From assembly GCF_900111685.1 (NCBI RefSeq), contig NZ_FOHX01000002.1, forward strand, positions 679,869 to 743,868: a DNA stretch of 64,000 nucleotides, in the 5' to 3' direction. Both the position numbers and the translations under genes were made by a program. The stretch comes from Nonomuraea wenchangensis (GTDB lineage Bacteria > Actinomycetota > Actinomycetes > Streptosporangiales > Streptosporangiaceae). Below the pieces are notes generated by a model. That model saw nothing but the letters and a program-made list of their open reading frames with translations, made no database searches and had not been told where the DNA came from. Shown piece after piece: positions 56,319 through 64,000 of the stretch (its first letter is position 1; the number at the start of each line of letters is the position of its first letter).

Positions 56319-57050
56319 TCAAAGGCCCTCTCGGTGCGCCGGGAGGGCCGCGGCGATGCAGTCGAGGACGCGCCCGAGCCCGTGCCGGAACTGCTCGTCA
56401 CGGCTCAGGTGCGGCTGGCGCGCCTCCGTCACGATCTTGGTGAACATCGGGTAATCACCGCTCTTCACCAACTGGTCGATGTACGCGCCGCTCCGCGCCA
56501 TCCACTCCGACTCGCTGAGCCCGCTGCGGCGGAACTCCCCCGCCGAGCTGATCTCCTCGCGCACGCTGCCCTCGACGTAGCCGTTCAGCATGGCCATGAG
56601 GCCGAGGTTCTCGTCGATGGGGACGAAGGCGTCGAGCACTCCCATCAGCCGTTCGATCAGGAGCAGCTGGTTGGGGCCGAAGCTGGGCAGCGACCGCTGC
56701 ACGCCGGCGATCCACGGATGCCGCAGCCACATGGCCCGCCACTCGTCGGCGTAGCGGGTCAGGTCGGCACGCCAGTCGCCCGAGGGCATGCCCGTGACGT
56801 CGATCTCGCCCATCAGCCGGTCGGCCATGAGCTCGACCAGGTTGTCGCGGCTCGGGACGTACCGGTAGAGGGACATCGCGCCCGCGCCGATCTCGGCCGC
56901 GATGCGCCGCATGGTGGCGGCCTCGACCCCTTCGGCGTCGGCGATCCGGATCGCCGCCTCGGTGATCTGCGCGCGGCTGTAGGCCGGCTTCGGCCCGCGG
57001 GCGGGGCGCTCGGGCCGCATCCAGATGTTGACGTACTCGGCGTCGGCCAC
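56319..57050 (-). CDS. TetR regulator of the DrrAB-like exporter
   Basis: A 243-residue TetR-family repressor with a tetracycline-repressor-type C-terminal domain. GTG 57050 follows GGGAGGA. The helix-turn-helix region YSRAQITEAAIRIADAEGVEAATMRRIAAEIGAGAMSLYRYVPSRDNLVELM lies at about 20-75. It is divergent from the ABC exporter genes, with two operator-like repeats in between (57070-57088 and 57109-57127), so it very probably represses both directions until a drug is bound. The inducer is unknown. Confidence 0.93.
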   Translation of the reverse strand: MADAEYVNIWMRPERPARGPKPAYSRAQITEAAIRIADAEGVEAATMRRIAAEIGAGAMSLYRYVPSRDNLVELMADRLMGEIDVTGMPSGDWRADLTRYADEWRAMWLRHPWIAGVQRSLPSFGPNQLLLIERLMGVLDAFVPIDENLGLMAMLNGYVEGSVREEISSAGEFRRSGLSESEWMARSGAYIDQLVKSGDYPMFTKIVTEARQPHLSRDEQFRHGLGRVLDCIAAALPAHREGL

Positions 57051-57069
57051 CGTCTCGTCCTCCCTTGTT

Positions 57070-57127
57070 GCGTACATCGTACCCAGTGATCTAGCCTGAC
57101 CCGCAACCGCGTACAACGTACCCAGTG
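57070..57127. promoter_or_regulatory. Twin operators between tetR and the ABC exporter
   Basis: Two near-identical 19-bp direct repeats (GCGTACATCGTACCCAGTG at 57070 and GCGTACAACGTACCCAGTG at 57109), each holding GTAC-3 bases-GTAC, 39 bp apart. The first lies next to the tetR start and the second next to the exporter start, as expected for control of both genes. Confidence 0.75.
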
Positions 57128-57135
57128 GAGGGGTC

Positions 57136-58083
57136 ATGCCCGATCCGATCGTGGTCGCCGAAGGGCTGCACAAGTCCTTCGGCGACACGCAGGCATTACG
57201 AGGTCTGGACCTGAACGTCCCGAGAGGGACCGTCTGCGGCGTCCTGGGGCCCAACGGCGCCGGCAAGACGACCGCGGTGCGCATCCTGGCGACCCTGTCC
57301 GACCCCGACGCCGGGCACGCCCGCATCGCCGGGTACGACGTCGTCCGCGAGGCCGGCAAGGTACGCGAGCGGATCGGGCTCGCGGGCCAGTACGCCGCCG
57401 TGGACGACAAGCTCACCGGCCGGGGCAACCTGCGCATGTTCGGGCGTCTCTCCCACCTGTCCCGGCGGGAGGCGCACCGGCGGGCCGACGAACTGCTCGA
57501 CCGCTTCGGCCTGACGGACGCCGCCGACCGCCAGGTCGCCGGCTACTCCGGCGGCATGCGGCGCCGCCTCGACCTGATCACCTGCCTCATCCTGCGCCCC
57601 CAGGTGCTCTTCCTGGACGAGCCCACCACGGGCCTGGATCCGCGCAGCCGCGGCGAGATCTGGGACAGCATCCGCGAACTGGTGGCCGACGGCACCACCG
57701 TGCTCCTCACCACCCAGTACCTGGACGAGGCCGACCAGCTGGCCGACGACATCGCCGTGGTCGACCACGGGCAGGTGATCGCCAACGGCACGCCCGACGA
57801 GCTGAAGGCCACGATCGGCGACCGCCTCGACGTCACGCTCGAAGACCCGGCCGCGCTGCCCGCCGCGATGACCGTACTGAACACGCTCGCCGGCGCCGAC
57901 CCCACGGCGACGGACACCGACCGGCTCAGCGTCGCCCTGCCCGGCGGCCGTCGTCTCCGGCTCGCCGACATCGTGCGCGAGCTCGACCGCGCCGGCGTCG
58001 CCGCCGCCGACGTGAGCCTGCGCCGCCCCACCCTGGACGAGGTGTTCCTGCGCCTCACCGACCGCGAGGAGACCGTACGATGA
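57136..58083 (+). CDS. ABC transporter ATP-binding protein, DrrA-like
   Basis: ATPase of an ABC-2 drug exporter, 315 residues. Walker A GPNGAGKTTAVRIL, signature YSGGMRRRLDLI, Walker B VLFLDEPTTGLDPRSR and the His switch TTQYLDEADQLADDIAVV are all present. The C-terminal 100 residues form the DrrA-type extension (SLRRPTLDEVFLRLTDRE). Start ATG 57136 follows GGAGGGG. Stop overlaps the permease start by 4 bp. Controlled by the divergent TetR. Confidence 0.95.
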   Translation: MPDPIVVAEGLHKSFGDTQALRGLDLNVPRGTVCGVLGPNGAGKTTAVRILATLSDPDAGHARIAGYDVVREAGKVRERIGLAGQYAAVDDKLTGRGNLRMFGRLSHLSRREAHRRADELLDRFGLTDAADRQVAGYSGGMRRRLDLITCLILRPQVLFLDEPTTGLDPRSRGEIWDSIRELVADGTTVLLTTQYLDEADQLADDIAVVDHGQVIANGTPDELKATIGDRLDVTLEDPAALPAAMTVLNTLAGADPTATDTDRLSVALPGGRRLRLADIVRELDRAGVAAADVSLRRPTLDEVFLRLTDREETVR

Positions 58084-58898
58084 CCGTCCTCACCTCACCA
58101 CTGGGCCGCCTGCGCTGGACGCTCACCGACGGGCTGACCCTGGTCGGCCGCGAGGTGGGCCGGCTGCGGCAGGAGCCCGGACAGATCGTCGCCGCGCTGG
58201 TCTTCCCTGCCGTCATGGTGGTGTTGTTCGGGTACGTCTTCGGCAGCGCGATCCAGGTGCCGGGAGGCGGCGACTACCGCGAGTACCTCATGCCCGGCCT
58301 GTTCGCGATGGTGACCTTCTCCTCATGGCTGGGGGTCATGACCCGGATGGCCGGCGACGCCTCCCGCGGCGTGATGGACCGGTTCCGCTCCATGCCGATG
58401 GCGCGCCTGGCGGTGCCGTTCGGGCAGACCGGCGCCGACCTGCTGATCGGCCTGCTGATGCTGGCCATCATGGTGGGCGCGGGCCTGCTGGTGGGCTGGC
58501 AGCCGCGCAACGGCCTGATCCCCATGACGCAGGCGTTCCTGCTGATGGTCGTCCTGCGGTACGCGCTGAGCTGGGTGGGCGTCCACGTCGGCCTGGCGGT
58601 GAAGAACGAGCAGGTCGCCGACGTGCTGGTGCCGCTGGGCCTGCCGGTCACGATGTTGTCGAACGCGTTCGTCCCGACCGGCGGCATGCCGGGCTGGCTG
58701 CGCTTCCTCGCCGACTGGAACCCGGTGAGCGCGCTCACCGCCGCCTCACGCGAGCTGTTCGGCAACCCGGGCGCCCCGTCGGGGGACGTGGCCTGGCCAC
58801 TCGCGCATCCGGTGACCGCCGTCCTGCTGTGGTCGGCCGCGCTGCTGGCGATCTTCGTCCCGCTGTCCATCCGCGCCTACATGCGCGGAGGACGCTGA
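58080..58898 (+). CDS. ABC-2 type drug export permease, DrrB-like
   Basis: A 272-residue membrane permease with six predicted helices. VALVFPAVMVVLFGYVFGSAIQVPGGGDYREYLMPGLFAM is the DrrB/ABC-2 signature, and FVPTGGMPGWLRFLADWNPVSALTAASRELFGN is the family C-terminal motif. It forms the exporter with the ATPase ahead of it. It may give self-resistance or multidrug export; no biosynthetic cluster lies within the window. Confidence 0.94.
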   Translation: MTVLTSPLGRLRWTLTDGLTLVGREVGRLRQEPGQIVAALVFPAVMVVLFGYVFGSAIQVPGGGDYREYLMPGLFAMVTFSSWLGVMTRMAGDASRGVMDRFRSMPMARLAVPFGQTGADLLIGLLMLAIMVGAGLLVGWQPRNGLIPMTQAFLLMVVLRYALSWVGVHVGLAVKNEQVADVLVPLGLPVTMLSNAFVPTGGMPGWLRFLADWNPVSALTAASRELFGNPGAPSGDVAWPLAHPVTAVLLWSAALLAIFVPLSIRAYMRGGR

Positions 58899-58924
58899 AC
58901 GGCCCGGGCATCCGCCCGGCGTTC

Positions 58925-59379
58925 TCACCCAGTCCGCAGCGCGGCGACCGACTCGACCAGACCTGCCCTCTCCAGAGCGTCGAGCACATCGTTCACGGTC
59001 TCCGGCGGGCGGGTCCGCGAGTCGGCTATCTGCTGCACGCAGGCCCAGACGATGCGTCCGTGCAGATCGATCTGGTTCAGCACGAAGTCGTCGGGAGATT
59101 GCGTCTCGATGTGCCATGGGGCGAGATGTTCACCAGGGACTCGTATCCCTCGACCAAGCAGTCACGCACAGCGGAGTTCATGAGGCGACGCAGCTTTTCC
59201 AGCTTCTCCCAAGGGATGTCAGGACGATTGGCGGCGAGGTTGCGTTGCATCTCGTCGAGGATCCCGTGGGTCCATCTGACCTGGATCTGTCCTGTCATCG
59301 CCAGGCGGATGAGCAGATCGCGCAGTGTGTTGCCATAGAGCACGTTCGCGTCGTAAACCACGACACACGTCGTGCTCAA
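58925..59379 (-). pseudogene. PIN-domain toxin, broken by internal deletion and frameshift
   Basis: The first 84 codons encode an intact PIN start (VVYDANVLYGNTLRDLLIRL, then VRWTHGILDEMQRNL and LMNSAVRDCLVEGYESLVN). Then the frame is lost and stops after 100 codons. In another frame the normal C-terminal part continues (APWHIETQSPDDFVLNQIDL, then VWACVQQIADSRTRPPETVN and a stop at 58925). The block expected between them, with the PDPDDRHVLA-type acidic motif and VTFNLKDFP, is absent. So about 40 codons were deleted and the frame shifted. Without those acidic residues the ribonuclease should be inactive. Confidence 0.82.
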
Positions 59380-59831
59380 ATGCCCAGCTCCTGGCCCAGC
59401 TGAGCAAGCTCGTCGGCAGCGGCACGCCTCTTGGCGTCATCACGGCGCTTGTAGTTCTGCAAGTCCTCGTAGGTGATCCGCCGATGCTTCCCGATCAACC
59501 GGAAGGGGATCTCTCCCGTCTCCAGCAGCTTGATCAGGTAGGGGCGGGAGACATTCAGCATGTCCGCCGCCTGCTGCGTGGTCAGCTCCGCGTGCGAGGG
59601 TATGACCGTGACCCCTCCCCCTTCGGCTGCCTGAGCGAGGATGAAGGCGAGCAGGCTCACGGCTTCGCGCGGCAGGATCAGAGGGTCTTCGCTGCCATGC
59701 TCACCGGCGACCCGAATTAGCGACCGCTCCGGGTACTGCATGAGGTAGTCCTTGATGCGTCGTACGGCGCGACCAGCCATCTCGGTGTCGATCGTGCCGG
59801 GCGGGACTCGCTTGGCCTGAACATCTGCCAT
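59376..59831 (-). CDS. Excisionase-like HTH antitoxin partner of the PIN gene
   Basis: A 151-residue protein with a MerR/excisionase-type helix-turn-helix (LTTQQAADMLNVSRPYLIKLLETGEIPFRLIGKHRRITYEDLQNYK, about 95-137). ATG 59831 has AGGAGG seven bases ahead; ATG 59834 is one codon upstream. It overlaps the PIN gene by 4 bp, the usual antitoxin-toxin layout. The reading frame is intact while the toxin is broken, so it may survive as a lone regulator. Confidence 0.85.
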   Translation of the reverse strand: MADVQAKRVPPGTIDTEMAGRAVRRIKDYLMQYPERSLIRVAGEHGSEDPLILPREAVSLLAFILAQAAEGGGVTVIPSHAELTTQQAADMLNVSRPYLIKLLETGEIPFRLIGKHRRITYEDLQNYKRRDDAKRRAAADELAQLGQELGI

Positions 59832-59850
59832 CATGCCACCTCCTGATCGC

Positions 59851-59879
59851 AGTATCCGCAATAAACGAAATAATCGCAA
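59851..59879 (-). promoter_or_regulatory. Candidate promoter of the antitoxin gene
   Basis: On the minus strand TTGCGA and GATACT are 17 bases apart in a locally AT-rich patch, about 20 bp ahead of the start. In this GC-rich DNA the patch stands out. Confidence 0.5.
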
Positions 59880-60147
59880 GCACCGCTGGACGATCACGTA
59901 CTGGAGGCAGGACGAAAGGCTGCCCGCAGGCCAGGAGGTGATCCAGGAGTGAAAGAACGTGGCCGTAACTCGCCGGGCGCGGCGCGGATCCTCAACGGCG
60001 TCTGGAGCAGGTGTGCCGTCCATGAGCAACCCACCGAAGGGCGCCTGAACTACCGGCGTCGCCGTCTTCGGGGTGGTCATGCTCGCCGTCGCCCCACGCG
60101 CGTTCACCCCGGAGTCCTGGACCTTATGCAGCGGCGAAGCGGGGTTT

Positions 60148-60166
60148 CGGGGGGCCGTGCCCCCCG
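60148..60166. repeat. G/C-run hairpin of possible dispersed intergenic repeat
   Basis: CGGGGGGC-CGT-GCCCCCCG forms a perfect 8-bp stem. The surrounding 60135-60215 has more alternating G- and C-runs (GGGGTTTCGG, AGCCCCCCGCGCG). It looks like a mobile or repeated intergenic sequence, but only one copy is in the window. Confidence 0.4.
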
Positions 60167-60223
60167 ATGTCACAGCCCGAGCCCCCCGCGCGAAGCGCCC
60201 CAGGGGAGGCCCTTTGGGCGGCG

Positions 60224-60255
60224 GGCGCCGGGATGCGGGGTCGCATCCCGGCGCC
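60224..60255 (-). terminator. Terminator after etfA
   Basis: Perfect 14-bp stem GGCGCCGGGATGCG and complement with a GGGT loop, five bases past the etfA stop. No U-tract. Confidence 0.75.
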
Positions 60256-60260
60256 GGCCG

Positions 60261-61214
60261 TCACTTGCGGTTCTTGATCTCCTCGGTGAGCTGGGGCACG
60301 ACCTGGTGCAGGTCGCCCACCACGCCGTAGTCGGCCAGCTCGAAGATCGGCGCCTCCGGGTCCTTGTTGATCGCGACGATCGTCTTCGCGGTCTGCATGC
60401 CCGCCCGGTGCTGGATGGCGCCGGAGATGCCGGCCGCGATGTAGAGCTGCGGCGAGACCGTCTTGCCGGTCTGGCCCACCTGGAACTGGTGCGGATACCA
60501 GCCCGCGTCCGTCGCGGCGCGGGAGGCGCCCACGGCCGCGCCGAGCGCGTCGGCGAGTCCTTCGATGACGCTGAAGTTCTCGGCCGAGCCGACGCCACGG
60601 CCGCCGGAGACCACGATCGCGGCCTCCGTCAGCTCGGGGCGGGCGCCCTTCTCCTGCTTGACCCGCTCGACCACGCGCGTGGCCTTGGCGGCCTCGGACA
60701 GCGTGACCGAGATCTCCTCCTCGGCCCCGGCGCCGGCGGACGGGGCCGGAGCGGTGGAGTTGGGGCGTACGGCCACGATGGGCGTGCCCCTGCGGACCTT
60801 GGCGCGTACGTTGACGCCGCCACCGAAGATGGACTGGTCGGCCACGAAGCCCTCGCCGAGGCCCACGGCGTCGGTGATGACGCCGGAGTCGGTCTTGACG
60901 GCCAGGCGGCCGGCGATCTCCTTGCCCTCGGCCGTCGCGGCCACGAGCACGGCGGCGGGCGACTTGTCGGCCACGAGCTGGGCCAGGGCCTCGGCCTTGG
61001 GCGCGACCACGTACTGGACGAGCTCCTCGGAGCCGCCGACGTAGATCTTCTCGGCGCCGTACTCGGCCAGCTTGGCCTTGGCGTCGGCGGTGATGCCGGG
61101 GCCGAGCCAGACGGCGGCGGGCGTGCCGAGCGAGCGGGCCAGCGTGAGCAGCTCCAGCGTGACCTTCTTGACCTCGCCTTCGACCTGCTCGACGAGAACG
61201 AGAATTTCCGACAT
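60261..61214 (-). CDS. etfA: Electron transfer flavoprotein alpha subunit
   Basis: FAD-binding subunit of ETF, 317 residues; carries electrons from acyl-CoA and other dehydrogenases to the quinone pool. The C-terminal FAD domain shows [67 protein letters not shown] and [28 protein letters not shown]. The N-terminal half is the alpha/beta domain. It follows etfB by 18 bp. Confidence 0.97.
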   Translation of the reverse strand: MSEILVLVEQVEGEVKKVTLELLTLARSLGTPAAVWLGPGITADAKAKLAEYGAEKIYVGGSEELVQYVVAPKAEALAQLVADKSPAAVLVAATAEGKEIAGRLAVKTDSGVITDAVGLGEGFVADQSIFGGGVNVRAKVRRGTPIVAVRPNSTAPAPSAGAGAEEEISVTLSEAAKATRVVERVKQEKGARPELTEAAIVVSGGRGVGSAENFSVIEGLADALGAAVGASRAATDAGWYPHQFQVGQTGKTVSPQLYIAAGISGAIQHRAGMQTAKTIVAINKDPEAPIFELADYGVVGDLHQVVPQLTEEIKNRK

Positions 61215-61232
61215 TTCAGTAAACCCCCGTTC

Positions 61233-62012
61233 TCAGATGAACTTCTTGGACGCGAGGAAGTCGGCGGCGTTCGCGCCACCGTCGCCCTCGTCCTTGACGA
61301 TCGTGCCGGCCGCGCGCGGCGGGGCCGCGGCGAAGTCGACGACCTCGGACCAGGCGGCGTCGAGGCCGACCTGACCCGCGTCGATGGAAGCGTCGCCGAT
61401 GGCGAGCGTCTCGACCGGCTTCTTCTTGGCCGCCATGATGCCCTTGAACGACGGGTAGCGCGGCTCGTTGATCTTCTCGACCACGGACACGACGGCGGGC
61501 AGCGCGGCCTCGACCTTGTCGAAGCCGTAGTCGGTGATGCGCTGGACGCGGATCGAGGTGCCTTCGACCTCGACCTTGTTGGCCAGCGTGAGCTGGGCGG
61601 CGCCGAGGCGCTCGGCCAGCATGGCGGCCAGCACGCCGGTGCGCGCGTCGGTGGACTCCGAGCCGAGGATCACCAGGTCGAAGCCGATCTTCTTGAGCAC
61701 CTGCGCCATCGCGTACGAGGTGGAGAGCGCGTCGGAGCCGTGGAGCGCGTCGTCGCTCAGGTGCACGGCCTTGTCGGCGCCCATGGCGAGGGCCTTGCGG
61801 ATGGTCTCGGTGGCCTTGCCGGGGCCCATGGTCAGCACGGTGACCTCGCCACCGTGCGCTTCCTTGAGCTTCAGCGCCTCCTCGACCGCGTACTCGTCAA
61901 GCTCGTTGACCACGCCGTCGGCGGCGTCGCGGTCGAGCGTCTTGTCATCGGACCGCAGCTTGCGCTCGGTCGCCGTGTCGGGGACCTGCTTCACGCAGAC
62001 GACGATGTTCAT
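61233..62012 (-). CDS. etfB: Electron transfer flavoprotein beta subunit
   Basis: Beta subunit of ETF, 259 residues, which binds AMP and docks dehydrogenases. The start MNIVVCVKQVPDTATERKL is typical. DLVILGSESTDARTGVLAAMLAERLG is the AMP-binding region. The recognition loop with conserved Leu is near ALPAVVSVVEKINEPRYPSFKGIMAAKKKPV. It is first in the etfBA operon. A quasi-palindrome (62138-62153) lies ahead of it. Confidence 0.97.
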   Translation of the reverse strand: MNIVVCVKQVPDTATERKLRSDDKTLDRDAADGVVNELDEYAVEEALKLKEAHGGEVTVLTMGPGKATETIRKALAMGADKAVHLSDDALHGSDALSTSYAMAQVLKKIGFDLVILGSESTDARTGVLAAMLAERLGAAQLTLANKVEVEGTSIRVQRITDYGFDKVEAALPAVVSVVEKINEPRYPSFKGIMAAKKKPVETLAIGDASIDAGQVGLDAAWSEVVDFAAAPPRAAGTIVKDEGDGGANAADFLASKKFI

Positions 62013-62137
62013 GGCCGGTGGCCGACCTCCCGTTTCGCGTGCGCCACCGCGTCGCTGCGGTGGGCGCCGGATGCAATGCTGTCCAGACTGCCAGGTGCCT
62101 GTTCGGCCTCCGGCAGAGGGTGGCTTGTCGCGGTCAT

Positions 62138-62153
62138 GTTACCCATGAGTAGC
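62138..62153. promoter_or_regulatory. Operator-like palindrome ahead of etfBA
   Basis: GTTACCCATGAGTAGC is a near-perfect 16-bp palindrome (CATG centre, two mismatched pairs), 126 bp ahead of etfB. TTAC/GTAA-type sites of this shape are often bound by TetR-family regulators of fatty acid oxidation in actinobacteria. The regulator is not in the window. Confidence 0.4.
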
Positions 62154-62255
62154 TTACGCGCAAACCGTGCGGAAACACGGTCGGCACGCCGTACCCTGCC
62201 CCCACCTTACCGAACTTCATTCTGTTGGTGCCGACCGCCCCCCGCACTGACCGGT

Positions 62256-63464
<1,209 letters not shown>

Positions 63465-63532
63465 ACCTCTACTCTCCCCAAGGAAGCGGCCGGGGACACG
63501 CCGGACGGGGCAGGGCCGGCACCCGTCACGGC

Positions 63533-64000
63533 TCAGGACCAGTTGGTCAGGAAGCCCAGACCGAGGTCGTCGAGCAGGCTGCCGATCAGCCCGGTGATCA
63601 ACCCGGTCACCGTCTGGCTGGCCTGCGAGCTCAGCTCATCGATGATCTTGCTGGGCGCGCGCCAGGGCGACCACACCGGGTCCTGCCCCATCGCGAACAT
63701 CACCGCGAACAGCGCCGCCGTGCCCACCACCACGACCGCGACCAGCGCCGCCCCCGGCGTGCGCAGCACCCCGGTGAGCGAGCGGGTGACCGCCTGACGC
63801 GGCGCGCCGCCGCCGGGCAGCACGAACAGGCCGGCCGCCATGGCCCCGGCGCCGTACGCCGCCGCCTCGTTGAGATGCATGCCGCCCGCCCAGTGGAGCG
63901 CACCCCACACGCACACGCCGAACAGCAGCGCCAGCGGCACGTGCACCGCCGTCACCAGCGCCGACTTGATCAGCGCCCAGGGCGTGCCGACCAGCGCGAG
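63533..64000 (-). CDS. Integral membrane protein of unknown function, 5' partial
   Basis: The frame is open to the window edge, with at least 155 residues; a GTG at 63955 is an internal alternative start. Three hydrophobic helices are visible (HVPLALLFGVCVWGALHW, AAAYGAGAMAAGLFVLPGGG, AALVAVVVVGTAALFAVMFAMG). A polar end follows with amphipathic repeats (QASQTVTGLITGLIGSLLDDLGLGFL). I do not recognise the family. It lies upstream of the kinase on the same strand with a 68-bp gap. Confidence 0.7.
   Translation of the reverse strand, partial: LALVGTPWALIKSALVTAVHVPLALLFGVCVWGALHWAGGMHLNEAAAYGAGAMAAGLFVLPGGGAPRQAVTRSLTGVLRTPGAALVAVVVVGTAALFAVMFAMGQDPVWSPWRAPSKIIDELSSQASQTVTGLITGLIGSLLDDLGLGFLTNWS

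Larger units (their letters stand above)
59832..60260. other. 429-bp gene-free interval with hairpins
   Basis: The stretch between the antitoxin and etfA holds an AT-richer patch with the antitoxin promoter (59851-59879), then about 200 bp without a supported ORF, then two strong hairpins (60148-60166 and 60224-60255) and G/C-runs. I see no RNA gene. Confidence 0.5.

Noticed and set aside
54304-58898. Antibiotic biosynthetic cluster around the exporters
   Set aside because: Only regulators and transporters are present; no synthase, NRPS, PKS or tailoring set lies near them.
59976-60173. N-terminal extension of the antitoxin ORF to 60173
   Set aside because: The true start at 59831 has AGGAGG; the extension runs through the promoter-like AT patch and has no conserved sequence.

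Overview
This is a roughly 64 kb stretch of a very GC-rich actinobacterial chromosome. The set of genes (gltX, cimA, ilvE, leuB, serA, ilvBNC, gatCAB, ligA, mnmA, etfBA) and their order recall the core region of Streptomyces and its relatives. I infer a filamentous actinomycete, plausibly of the Streptosporangiales, from codon use, GTG starts and family variants. Nothing in the window proves the genus.

Layout. 1-4.1 kb: 3' part of an M3 peptidase, gltX with a fumarylacetoacetate-hydrolase-family gene, and a MhuD-like heme monooxygenase. 4.2-14.4 kb: branched-chain amino acid and serine synthesis (cimA, ilvE, leuB, serA), mixed with a secreted heparinase-like lyase, a DsbA-like protein, an O-methyltransferase and an NlpC/P60 hydrolase behind a ydaO-type (cyclic di-AMP) riboswitch. 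14.6-23.5 kb: SseB-like, GPH transporter, FHA, PBP4-type carboxypeptidase, methionine aminopeptidase, a PadR/siderophore-interacting pair, a secreted protein and a VOC protein. 23.5-29.7 kb: ilvBNC and a GGDEF-EAL protein. 29.9-34 kb: 2-hydroxyacid dehydrogenase, a lipoprotein sugar dehydrogenase and VanW. 34-39.4 kb: a CitAB-like two-component system divergent from a TctCBA tricarboxylate transporter. 39.4-49.1 kb: MFS exporter, gatB, gatA, gatC, a second GGDEF-EAL protein and ligA. 49.2-54.3 kb: a MetE-like protein, a metallo-hydrolase, mnmA, a DUF695-like protein and cysteine desulfurase. 54.3-59 kb: two TetR regulators, an MFS carrier and a DrrAB-like ABC exporter. 59-64 kb: a decayed PIN toxin-antitoxin pair, etfBA, a Ser/Thr kinase and a partial membrane protein.

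The most notable regulatory content is on the minus strand. Three short leader peptides rich in Ile/Leu/Val codons each carry a perfect or near-perfect inverted repeat close to or across the stop codon. One precedes ilvB and one precedes cimA, both followed by U-tract terminators. The third precedes only a 39-codon small ORF of unknown function. Ribosome-mediated attenuation by branched-chain amino acids is therefore likely for ilvBNC and cimA, and the small ORF may be an undescribed member of that regulon.

Other links: GluRS plus GatCAB give the indirect route to Gln-tRNA. MnmA plus cysteine desulfurase give tRNA 2-thiolation. The Cit-type sensor pair probably controls TctCBA. Several palindromes upstream of PadR, TetR, MFS, etf and serA genes look like operators. 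Two broken genes are visible: a PIN toxin with an internal deletion, and an N-terminal AAA-ATPase remnant between gatA and gatB.
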